From: Amylostereum areolatum
Lineage: Eukaryota; Basidiomycota; Agaricomycetes; Russulales; Stereaceae
Length of the DNA stretch: 64,000 bases
Direction of reading: 5' to 3'
Assembly: GCA_012932865.1 (NCBI GenBank)
Contig: SAXG01000022.1
Coordinates: forward strand, 558,001 to 622,000
Shown: piece after piece, positions 10,993 through 20,858 of the stretch
How the letters are laid out: every line of letters begins with the position of its first letter
Numbering within the stretch: position 1 is the stretch's first letter
Position numbers and translations under genes: made by a program
The notes under the pieces: generated by a model
Seen by the model: only the letters and a program-made list of their open reading frames with translations
Told to the model about the DNA's origin: nothing
Database searches by the model: none

Positions 10993-12764
10993 GACACCCA
11001 AGGTGTCGCGGCCGGCTTTGAAGTTGCCGATGGTCGCGCTGAGGGACGTCGACGTCGGAGGCAGATCTGGACAGGGAGACGGATGCACATGTCAGTCGAC
11101 AAAATGAAAACTGTTCCGTGTCTCAGAATTTGAGATCGGCACCTTGTGGCCTTGACAAGTTGTGACGTTCAACTCGAGCCAATCGACAAAGATGTCGTCC
11201 TGAGACTTATCGTGACGAGAGCACGAGTAGAGCGAAGGGAAGAAGGCGTCGAGAATTGAGCATGATGTGGTCGACCCGGTTTATAAGAATGCCGAAAGTT
11301 TGAGAGAAGAGCTGAAGCACAACGACGCAAGGCCAAAATTAGGTCAAGGAAGCGACAAATCACAAATGGCAGGAACGAACATGGACTCCGGGCGTTGCCG
11401 AAAGCAAGTAAGTACTTCTTACACATTGCATTCGGTGCCTTAAGTCCGCTGCTCTCCTCCGAAACTACCGGGTTACTACCTGTTACTACCCTTCTTTCCT
11501 CCCGCGCCCCGCCCACCTGGCTAAAACTTGTGTACACTGACCATGTTCCGATGTGAAACCCATCCGAGGATTTCTCTTCTCCCTACGGAGGACCAATCGA
11601 CTTAAAAATCACCATCAACCGCTCTACACATTTAAGTGATGAGACAGAGAATGGCCAAAACGCCTCCTCATGTATCAGACTGCGTGTTTCGCGAAATGCA
11701 TCGGATGCAGTACTTCTGAGATGGTCATGCGCGCCTCGAAAACTATGCAGGGACTCGAACCTTACCCTGGTACATCGAAAAGAACATGCCTGGTGACACT
11801 GGTAAGACCGGAAAGGGCAACGGCGTACTCACGGGCCACGATACGTCCTGGTGTACTCGGTGTTCTCAGCCGATACGTACCCTCTGAGAAACAACAATCA
11901 GCAGTAGAAGCCATTCTTTCACCGCCAAACATGTTCCAAACCCTGCATCCGTGACCGAGGCTATGCCCAAGTTCTGCCATCGAGGGAGTCGCATGTTGGT
12001 CCCATGCACGTTGTACTGTATTGTGCGGTTGTGTGCACAGAGCATGAACACGGTCCTGGGCGTCAAATATCCTCGACCTGAAAGGGAATCATAAATGGGG
12101 GGAGGGTCGATTCGCAGTACACGCGATCGCCACGGGGGAGGAGAAGTGGTAGCTCTGGCAAGCAAATCAATATGCAAAATGTGCGCACTGTCAACCGTCC
12201 AATTCCATACAGTGATGGTCGCATGAAATCAGTGGTGGAGTGTAGCCCACGAGGCAACACTGCATTGTCGAATTGGGCGATATTCATATGATCACCGGCC
12301 TCAAGTGAAGTCTGTGAAGCATCGACGCAGTTGTGGCGCGAGATCGACGATACATTCATGTGGCGTCGTGCCATGTGTGATGAACCTGAATGCGATCCGC
12401 TTTGATGAACTGCGAACGGAACCGAAGACGCCGCTGTCACTGGTTGCTCGCACTGGCAGGAAATGTTCATCTCAAGGGAGAATGTCGAAGGCCTATACAG
12501 TAAGTGCCATGAGCAGCGTCATCAAGTTCCCACACGATCGCAAGCCTCGTCAATAGCACTACGTCACTGTGTAATACATGCAGTCAGCCCGGTAAATCGT
12601 ACATACCCTCTCAAAGATACAGAAACCCCCCTCATGAGGGTGTATGGCCCTTTACCACCTCAATTCCTAAGACACGATTTCGTTCAGCGGTTACATTACC
12701 AAGGACCCAAAAAAAAACCCACCGCTCTCGCCGTCCCATCGATGACGGGCAACCAGCTCGATGT
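10993..12764. other. Intergenic, no gene recognised
   Basis: 1.8 kb between the start of DUF6533 copy A and the stop of copy B. Several 60-135 codon frames occur on both strands without motifs or consistent splice sites. It probably holds the promoter of copy A and the 3' flank of copy B. Confidence 0.45.
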
Positions 12765-14053
12765 CTAAAACGGAAGTTCGTTCAGCTTGAACGTGGTAGG
12801 ACATTGACGGACGCTTTCACCATCACCATCGCACCACCGCACCCTCGGTGCTTCTTCTGGCGGACATGCAGCGCTATAACCGCCCCGAGTCCACGGCCCC
12901 AGGCTATATGCGTCCTGATCGCCCATGATCGTCGTGAATGGCGCCGTATCGACCCCGGAGGTATCGAAAGACATTGTGGTATCCAGTGTAGGCAGCGCCC
13001 CAGGCGACGCGCTTTCCTTGAGGTTGATCATAAGACGAGTGATGAGGACGGCCGATAATCTGTGGGCGCGGGGGAGCGTTCAAGTTGGATAAGGTTCAGT
13101 GGATGAAGGCGGAGTTACGCACACATTCGTAAATGTCGTGCTTGCTGCCTTGAGGCTGGGCTGCAAAGGGTCTCAGTAAGAAGTCATCTGATCGCTGCCG
13201 AACAAGTGCATACGGGGGCGAACTGCAGGCGTGTCAATCCTAACCGTGCGAAGTCGAGACGTCGACTGAACTCACCAGGAACATAAAGATATTTGCGAGG
13301 TTTGTCAAGAACAGTACACTGTGATCTACCATTAACAAGGGAGGGTGACTCTCTAGTCCACAGGACTACCTACATAAAATAGAAAGCGCCTACCAGTGAA
13401 CGACGTCAGCATGAGTAGCGTCAAAAGCAGAAGCTCAACACTCACCATCTCTCATAAGGACGATCACAAGTCTCCCTGCCCTTCGATACTTGTACCCTCG
13501 GTACACAGTCAAAAGGAACACCACTGTATCAAACATCAAAACGCCCCGCCACGCGACAGCGTAATCTAGCCATGAACATCAGCATCCCCTGCAGATGTGA
13601 GATGAACCCGATCATACGTTTTGCCCTGAAAACGGGATTGACGTGAGCCATGGCAAGGACGAATACCGTATACGAGGGAGGAGACGAACCCATCGTCAGG
13701 AAAGATCTGGTCGCAGCCTACATATCTGTCGATGAAAATCTGCTTCCCACTCCCGCCCTTGTCCGACAAAATCGACCACTAAGTAGTCCGTACGAACTCA
13801 GTCGAAAGTATCCCGCCAAGAGGAGGAGAAGGACATACACAGGCCATGGAAACGCTTGCAATAGCGATGACCACGAGGAAACCGAGCACCCAGCGGTTTC
13901 GCTGGTAGAGCGCGTACACGCGCATCATGCACAAAACTGGGAGGAGGCGATGAAGGGGTCAATGAATTGGAGACTGCCCAGAGTAGAGCACGTACTACCC
14001 ACGAAAACCTGCAAAATCACTTCATAGAATTCGTGATACGTCGATATTTTGGT
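12765..14053 (-). pseudogene. DUF6533 multi-pass membrane protein (copy B), 5'-truncated at palindrome
   Basis: Minus-strand paralogue of copy A with the same helix order. The first exon seen reads ISTYHEFYEVILQVFV at 14053 downward. Then come LCMMRVYALYQRNRWVLGFL with a GTATGT intron after SMAC, AVAWRGVLMFDTVVFLLTVY followed by LVIVLMRDG near 13560-13440, and a tail starting AVLITRLMINLKESA and ending in LNELPF at 12765. The N-terminal DUF6533 core (YD-LLTL ... NRY) that should lie upstream is absent. Instead the reading runs straight into the left arm of the 95-bp-arm palindrome at 14054. So the gene has lost its 5' exons, by rearrangement or by misassembly. Type is given as pseudogene on the sequence as it stands. 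Confidence 0.7.
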
Positions 14054-14250
14054 GAAGCGCTTTTATGGTCCTGGGTCATTGGTAAGATGGGCACAGATGA
14101 TGATCTCTGGGACTCGGATATCGCTTGGCATGTGCTGGGAGGCGGGACTGAGGACGTCCCGCCTCCCAGCACATGCCAAGCGATATCCGAGTCCCAGAGA
14201 TCATCATCTGTGCCCATCTTACCAATGACCCAGGACCATAAAAGCGCTTC
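14054..14250. repeat. Perfect inverted repeat: 95-bp arms, 7-bp spacer
   Basis: Bases 14054-14148 are the exact reverse complement of 14156-14250, separated by the 7-bp spacer TGAGGAC. Both arms begin (reading outward-in) GAAGCGCTTTTATGGTCC and end GGAGGCGGGAC. The bases just outside the arms (T at 14053, C at 14251) no longer pair, so the arm length is sharp. The right arm is coding in the Stealth gene on the minus strand (EALLWSWVIGKMGTDD and on), so it is the native copy and the left arm is the inverted duplicate. Fold-back duplication, template switching, or a chimeric read could create this. Confidence 0.97.
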
Positions 14251-15943
14251 CCGCCAGCGCTCGACGAGGAAGTGTCCAAAGATAAAGACCGTGTGCACGT
14301 CTCCCGGTTCGTAGTACCAGACCTTGCGCATCTGGCGCAAACCCGTGCGCAGGTAAGCCTCTGGCCAGGTCGCGGCGATTTCGCGGAGGATGGTGAGTGA
14401 GAATGTCTTGGCGAGGTGGCCCATGTATGGGCGTTGAGAGGTCCTGTAAGCGCGGATGAGATGCAGTGGTCAGAAGTCGTGACGAACGTTCGGGAAACAC
14501 AAGACCCGTACCCAAAGCGCGCAGAAACCCAGACGTTCGTCTGACGAAGAGGCTGCCACTCCCCTGCCAAGTCAGCACGCGGAAGAACGATGGCGCTGTA
14601 CAATAGCATACCTCTGACAGGGTGTGGGTCAATGGATGATGGTATCATTATCCATGGTTGAACGCGTAATACAAAACCATGGTCTACAACGACGATCGTT
14701 AGAGCTCGGTAAGATGACCATGAATGAACGCGCACTTGTGGTATAAAAGTCGGCCGGATGAAGGTCTTTGAGAAAATACATGTCATCGTTCCTGCGATGA
14801 CGACCTCAGCGTCGTGACCAGGCCCTCATGAGCCGACAGCAACCTACAGATAGATACTACGCAGACAATCAATCAGCCAAGGAGGGAAAATATATCAAGG
14901 CCAAGACATACAATACATCCGCAACCCCCTTCAGGTTGCGTAATTGCGATTCGATCCCAAAACTGCGTCCCACAGCGTTAGTACCCCGTTGAAAGGAGCA
15001 ATTCGTGAATCGTAGTACGTACCTGCTGGATGTCGTGTCGGTATGTGGGTCAAAGTATGCGCTGTGATGATGGACGGTAAGCTGCACGTCTCCGTCGCTC
15101 CAAGTGTCGGATGCACCACGCGGATCGAGCCATTGGGGCACCTGGCCCAACCTTGCAGTGCTCTCCGGGTACGTTCCAGGGAATCCTGGGGGTATAGCAA
15201 AATCCCTGGCCAAGCGTCATAAGCCGCGCCATTCGGCATGGGCCAGATGAGAAAGCGATGCTTACGATGCAAGGACATTGAACCGTCTCGCGTGACGGCG
15301 AAAGTGGCGCAGGACGCTGCGGATCGAATACCTCAGTTCATCGAAATTCCTAAGACGGTCGAGGTAAGCGCGGAAACGGGTGTGCGAGCGAAGAGAACGG
15401 ACTGTAGGTGGGCAATGGGGGCGTCCCAGTCGACAATCGAGGGTCGCCAGCTGCCATTGAGCTCGTCCTCGATCCGGGTGTGGGTGTACCTCCACACAGG
15501 GTCCGAGCTGTTCACCCACGTCCACACGACGTCCAACTGCGTGTCCTTCTCCCTCCGCCCACATTGTGCGCCGTCCGCGATGACGTTCTCCAAGCACGCA
15601 AGCGAGGGCTCTTGTCGTGTGGGCGGACGTATGTCCAATACTGGATGCTTGTCCGGCGTGAACGAGATATAGTAGTTTCCTGCGAAAAACAAAGGATATA
15701 GAACGGATCGAGGTGGATGAACAGAGCGAACACACCTGTAGGAGGAACGACGGGAACGACGGGGATGACGTCTTCCAAGGAATCACTCTCCGTCCATGGC
15801 CACACAGCCTGCACTCGACTCCAAAATCCCGAGAGCGAAGCGAAGGTAAAGAGATTGAAAACGACCACGAGCGCGACGCCGGCCAAGGTGACTGTTCGTA
15901 TGCTGGACAAAGAGCGTAGGGGGAGTGGAGATAGCGAGATCAT
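14152..15943 (-). CDS. Stealth-family sugar-phosphate transferase, 3' truncated
   Basis: ATG at 15943; exons 15943-15736, 15679-15403, 15349-15266, 15205-15023, 14962-14912, 14791-14736, 14683-14612, 14563-14512, and from 14443 into the palindrome, all in phase. The N-terminus has one signal-anchor helix (TLAGVALVVVFNLFTF), implying a Golgi-type type II protein. Conserved Stealth blocks appear in order: DVVWTWVNSSDP, NFDELRYSIRSV, QLTVHHHSAYFD then FGIESQLRNLKG, LNDDMYFLKDLHPADFY, GEWQPLRQTNVW, and ERWREALLWSW. Stealth proteins relate to GlcNAc-1-phosphate and capsule hexose-phosphate transferases. The reading reaches the palindrome centre (~14152) and then runs through the inverted copy, so the native C-terminus is missing here. 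Donor sugar and acceptor are unknown. Confidence 0.88.
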
Positions 15944-16578
15944 GGCCGTCACTGGTGAAGGAAGGTCGTGGGTTTGTCGAAATTCAGTCACACGAGCGTC
16001 TGAGCTGAACCCATAAACCCGTTGTACGGGGTCTTGAGACCTGAGGCTTGGCAATGATGCTATCGAAGAGCCTGTACGTTGTATACCGCACCTGCGGTCC
16101 CGGGTGCACCGCTGTCCCATTCCATGAGCGTTGTTTTCCCCAAAAGAGATCCCCAAGGAAGTTATGTCGCGAAAACGGATGGGAAAGGGCGTGGGTCAAG
16201 GAAAGGCGAGAGAAACGAACGAAACAAGACGGTCGTGCTCAAGATCCAATGTGATTGGCCATGGCATGTCTCACGTGTCCGTGCCTTGGGCGGCAACTTC
16301 CTTCCACTTCGGCACGAGCCGAAAAGACCGCGGCAACACCTTCGACAACCATCCTTGCGGGAAAAAATGCTCAGAAGGCTCCAGAAAATCGGGGAAGTGT
16401 ATGGGTAGACATGCAGATGTACAGGGAGTTAAAATGCATACTGAAAGCGCAAATGGCTTAATTTAACGGTGGCCGCCACCCACGGCCACCATACAGCTAC
16501 TGAGACACTGTTTCACCCCATGTTCCTGTTCCTACCTCTCTCCCCCCGGTCAAAAACAGAAAAATTGAATGACGGCTA
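15944..16578. other. Intergenic
   Basis: The region upstream of the Stealth start and 3' of the tRNA. Overlapping short frames on the plus strand have no motifs. No gene is called. Confidence 0.5.
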
Positions 16579-16676
16579 GCCCACCGCGAGGGTCGAACTC
16601 GCAGCCTTCAGATTCCGATGGTGGAATGAACCCGCCTGTAAGAGTCTGACGCTCTATCCGATTGAGCTAGGCGGGC
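16579..16676 (-). tRNA. tRNA-Lys(CUU) with a 25-nt intron
   Basis: On the minus strand the 7-bp acceptor stem GCCCGCC pairs with GGTGGGC (one G-U). The D arm is GCTC...GAGC. The anticodon stem TCAGA/TCTGA encloses a loop with CTT at positions 34-36, and the T arm contains GTTCGAC. An intron of 25 nt (plus coordinates 16614-16638) lies directly 3' of position 37, the canonical site for the nuclear tRNA splicing endonuclease. The mature tRNA is 73 nt and CCA is not encoded. The intron segment GGCGGG is complementary to the 5' acceptor strand CCCGCC, allowing an alternative fold in the precursor. Confidence 0.96.
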
Positions 16677-16800
16677 TATGCGTTAAGAGCTTTTGAAATG
16701 GCTATATTCCCCCCTTCCCCCTCCAATGAATACAACAAAGGGTCCAGCAAATGGACCCACTGATACATAGGTTGATGTCGGTTTTGCTCCAGTCAGTAGT

Positions 16801-16832
16801 AGTCCATCTATCCATCCATCCATCCATCCATT
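16801..16832. repeat. (ATCC)n microsatellite
   Basis: About seven imperfect tandem ATCC units just downstream of the metalloprotease stop, in a non-coding stretch. Confidence 0.85.
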
Positions 16833-16863
16833 CGAAAACGAAACCGTCACTCCCAGTCCACAC

Positions 16864-17960
16864 CTACAAGTTGATACCGCGGTAGGTGGCGATCTGGCTC
16901 TTGAAGCGAGTGATCTGTCCAGTGGTGAACCCGGTCATGCACGAGTCGTCCGAGTAGTCCATGTAGTTGTGGATGGGGTCGACCTGGACAACCAATGCAT
17001 CAGCGTTTCGATGTAGATACAAAACGAGAGAAAAACTTACGCCGCCGCCGGAGCAAGTGTCACGGCCAGTGGGGCAGCCGCTGGCGGACGAAGCCTCGGG
17101 AGGGGTGTCAGAAACCTGGTCGCCAGAGCCGGAGCAACCACCCTGGAAGGTGTGGTAGAGACCGAGCCAGTGGCCGACCTCGTGAGTCGCGGTCTGTGAC
17201 ACAACGTCAATAAGACAATCTTCAGACACTCAGCAAGGGGATGTGCGCACCTTGCCCTCATCGTAGGGGGCACTGGCACCGCCGGGGATGGAAGAGTAAA
17301 GGAAGACAACACCGTCGTTGGTCTGGTCGGTCGAGTAGTCGGCGGGGAAGGTCGCGTATCCCAAAAGTCCGCTGTCACCGAACCTAACGTCAAAAGAAAA
17401 GTGTCAGGAATGTGCGCGGCGTCGTGAGCGTGGACGTCGATGCTCACCCGACCGAGTACAAGTTGAGGGTTTTCGCATCACCCTGGCGAAGCGCCTTCTT
17501 CATCGCGTTGTTCGCCGAGCTGTTTCCCGACAAGAGGTAAGTCTCAAACCAGGGAGCGAGTCAGACAAAAGACGCACTTGTCCACATCGACGTTGTTGAA
17601 CCAGCTCTTGTTGATGGTGGTCGTGGTGCTCGAGAGCTTGAACGAGAGCCCGGTGCCGGAGTAGTGGTTGTTCAACGCGCTGATCTGCGAGGCCATCTCG
17701 GAGGAGCTGACGGAGCCCGTGCTCGAGTCCGCCTTGATGACGTGCCAGACGACGGGCACGACGACGTTGGCGTTGGACACGAGGCTTGAGGGAACGACCT
17801 TGTTCGCCTGGAAGTGCTGCTCGGCCGCGATGAGCTTGTCCTCGGAGAGCTCGCTACCGCAGCGACGACCGGCAGTGACGGTGCCGTTGGTGCTGGCGAG
17901 CGGTCCAGCGAGGGCTGCGGCAGAGCCGAGGAGGGCGACGAAGAGAGTGGAAACAAACAT
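16864..17960 (-). CDS. Secreted M43 (pappalysin-type) zinc metalloprotease, 286 aa
   Basis: Exons 17960-17578, 17519-17448, 17383-17251, 17193-17041 and 16983-16864 join in phase to 286 aa, the usual size of fungal MEP1-like proteases. A signal peptide ([20 protein letters not shown]) is followed by a pro-region. The zinc site [11 protein letters not shown] gives ligands His200, His204 and His210 with catalytic Glu201. The metzincin Met-turn is in [11 protein letters not shown]. Cysteines around [18 protein letters not shown] and DDSC probably form disulfides. It should act outside the cell on proteins, in nutrition or host and neighbour interaction. The gene lies ~190 bp from the tRNA-Lys on the same strand. 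Frame and motifs are fully consistent. Confidence 0.95.
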
Positions 17961-19686
17961 GGTACCGATGGATGAGGCTGACCGTGAAGCAGACGCAATG
18001 GGCTGAGTGCTGGGGATGTCGGTCTATCCCCTACCGTTTTTATAGACGAGGGAACGGCCATGTGTATCTGCCGTCGCGTGGACAAGGAAAAATGATTGAG
18101 GGTGCCCAGAGAGAAAGCCACGGGGAGGGTGGGGGCGTACCTGTGAAACCCGCGCATGTCGTTCATGATAAGGGAACTTGGTCCACCAGACGATGCTCAA
18201 AGGACGATGGACCTGGACCACAACCGGGCATTACTGACCAACGGACACGACCTCGGACTTGTGTCGGAGTCGTTTGCTGGAAAGAGGCATCGATGTTCAT
18301 ATAGATGTTCTGCGAGGAGGATGTCGCGCAAGCACCAAAAGCTGTGATAGTTTATTTGGAGCTCGAGGAGATGTGGTAACCTACCCCAGCCGCGAGCATC
18401 ACCTACCCCAAGTCCTCATATATCAACGACGGAGTTAACGGTCCACATCCACGGATCGTACGGCCCCTCCCAAGACTTTGTACCGCCTGTTATCCGCGGG
18501 GAGCATCCCCGAAATCAACGCCGTCCGTTGTTTTTGAGCGCATGATTCGACGGGGAGGAACATGATGGGTTTGGAACGTGCCTTGACGCCAACGTGGATA
18601 GCCCGGACAAGAAGATCCTCAGGAATCTCCGCACACATAGAAGACGCGGGCCGGCAGGTCGCATGCCGCCGCGCATCGGTGTCCAATCTCCGCCCAGCTG
18701 TCCGTGTCGGATGCCGATGTTGCTCCACGTCGGGCAGTGCTGAAGTCTAATGCAGGGTCACTCGTTCTAGGATGCGCAAGCTTCGAGGACGATCCCGGCG
18801 GGACGAAGCTAAAGCCTAAGGAAAATGACTACAGAACCTTCAATTACGATGATATTGTTTGGAGTCTAGCTGTCACTGTTAGGAGTCCTACGATAATAAT
18901 GATAACACGAGGGTAATGTGCACACACCGACTCGCTAGCCGCCGGACTTGGCGGATGCGAATGCGCGGCGCGGCACGAGCGCCCCAAGCAAGGCGGGATG
19001 ACGTCGGTCGACGTCGCTGGAGAGGACAGGGAGATGGTGAGACTATAAGGCCGCTGACCGAGATGCGCGCGAGCCCGAGATGCCCACGAATCAGGTGACG
19101 TAAGACGGCTTCGAACGTTCTCCAACTGTCATGAACTTCAAGTTGAACTTCACATTGCAGTACCCAAGGCAGTACCCAGCATACATCCACAGCAAGAACC
19201 ACAGCAACACTCTGGCCGATGCTCTGTGACATTTCTCTGGGGTCGGCCTGAGACTGGGCTCGTTCTTGACAGTGGCGGAAAGGCTTTGAACTGGTGGCAT
19301 CTTGCGGCGGGATGACTGGAGAAGATGCGAGGCGAACGAACGATCGCGGGCGGCCATCTTGGAATGTGGATGGGATTCAAGACCGAAGAGGAGCAAAGGT
19401 GACCAAGTCGTACGATGCCCGAGGTGTCCGGGTCATGGGCCAAGGCTCGGGCATTCATCGACCTCGGTTGGTCGTCTCAATCCACCTTTCGAACCAAACC
19501 GATGTCGATCCGCCCATTCTTGGAGGCTGTCAACGCCCCCTTGGAACTCATCTCCTTTCTCTATATAAACCCTCGCCCGCTCTCTCGAATTCCTCTGGTT
19601 GTCTCTCCTTTGACTACCACCTCCCCATCTTCTACATCCCGCCACTCCTTTCTCCTCACCCCGCCCCGCTTACTCCTTAGCCAGCC
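17961..19686. other. Intergenic with two divergent promoters
   Basis: 1.7 kb between the M43 protease (minus) and the ferritin-like gene (plus). A TATA box (CTATATAAACC) sits at 19561, ~125 bp before the 19687 ATG, followed by a CT-rich leader. A TTTTTATA-like sequence at 18037 may serve the protease. A minus-strand open frame at 18435-18728 (IPEDLLVRAIHVGVKARSKP) looks mildly protein-like but has no recognisable domain. Confidence 0.5.
19559..19571 (+). promoter_or_regulatory. TATA box of ferritin-like gene
   Basis: TCTATATAAACC followed by a long pyrimidine-rich stretch before the ATG, the usual look of a strong promoter in filamentous fungi. Confidence 0.65.
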
Positions 19687-20858
19687 ATGTTCTTCACCAC
19701 CGCCGCCCTCTCCCTCGGTTGCCTCGCAGTCGCATCGGCCCGCCCTATGCCCCGCGCCTCCGCTCCCACAGGTAGTTTCTTTCCCTCCCTCCCCCCGCCT
19801 CCCCGTTTCTAACCGCCCGCCGTGTAGACGCCGACATCCTCAACTTCGCCCTCACTTTGGAGCACCTGGAGAACACCTTCTACAGCGAAGCCCTCGCCAA
19901 GTACTCCTCCCAGGACTTCATCAACGCCGGCCTTCCCGTCTGGGCCTACGGCCGCTTCAAGGAGATCTCCGAACACGAGGCTGCCCACGTCCAATTCCTG
20001 TCCACCGCTCTCGGTGCCCAGGCGACCCAGCCCTGCACGTACTCCTTGTGAGTATACCACTCATTCTCACCAGTTCCGTTCCCGCGACTCACACACCGTT
20101 TCCTAGCCCGTACACCGACCCGCTGTCCTTCGTCTCCCTCAGCCGTGCTCTCGAGGGCGTCGGTGAGTAGACTTCACTTTCCCACAAGCCGTCCTCTCTA
20201 ACGTTCGCACAGGCACGTCTGCCTACATCGGCGCATCGACCTTCATCCAGAACAAGGTTTGTTGTCCCGCATTTCTATCGCTTTCTCCTCTCATTCGTAC
20301 TTCAGGATTATTTGTTGGCTGCCGCCACGGTTTTGTCCACCGAAGCGCGTCACTCGACTTGGGCCGACTCGGCTGTTCGCCACAGCGCTGGATGGAGTGG
20401 TCCCTACGACGTAGGCTACATCTCCGTTTATCATCTATGATTCCGCTGACCGCGTCCGACAGACCCCCCTGGACTTGAACCAAGTCTACACCATCGCCTC
20501 GGCGTTCATCACCTCTTGCCCCGAGGCCAACCCCAAGCTTCCCGTTTCGGCCTTCCCTGCCCTCAGCTTCTCCGCCAACCCGACCCCCGGCCAGACCGCC
20601 GACCTCACTTACACCCCTCCCGACGGTGTTGACGCTTCGGTCCCCCTCTTCGCTGCCTTCCTCAGCGGACAGAGTGCCGTGTTCGTGGCTCTCACCGATA
20701 GCAAGAAGGTCGCGATCCCCAGCGATCTCCGCGGTACTGTCTACGCCCTCATCTCGACCGATGGTTCGGCCGTCAACGACAACACGACGATTGCGGGCCC
20801 GGCCGTGCTCGACTTTTCCTACAACTCGAACGGAGACGTGATCCAGCTGCCGTTCTGA
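19687..20858 (+). CDS. Secreted ferritin-like domain protein, 301 aa
   Basis: Six exons (19687-19771, 19828-20047, 20107-20162, 20213-20256, 20306-20410, 20463-20858) join in phase to 301 aa. A signal peptide ([20 protein letters not shown]) leads into a ferritin-like helical bundle: [19 protein letters not shown], then [20 protein letters not shown]. Glu/His pairs of the bundle (EHLE and EHEAAH) are the kind that could bind metal. The second half is beta-rich ([14 protein letters not shown]) and ends at QLPF. It matches fungal Rds1-like / Ferritin_2 proteins, often stress or sexual-development induced. The clear TATA box and CT leader suggest high expression. Metal binding is an inference. 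Confidence 0.92.

Noticed and set aside
11740..11830. AGGGACTCGAACC resembling a tRNA T-arm on the minus strand
   Set aside because: The T stem does not pair and no acceptor, D or anticodon arm can be built around it.
12063..12470. 135-codon minus-strand frame
   Set aside because: No motif, no splice support and no hydrophobic or domain pattern; likely chance.
15238..15786. Long plus-strand and alternative minus-strand frames over the Stealth gene
   Set aside because: They are shadows of the spliced Stealth exons, which carry conserved motifs in another frame.
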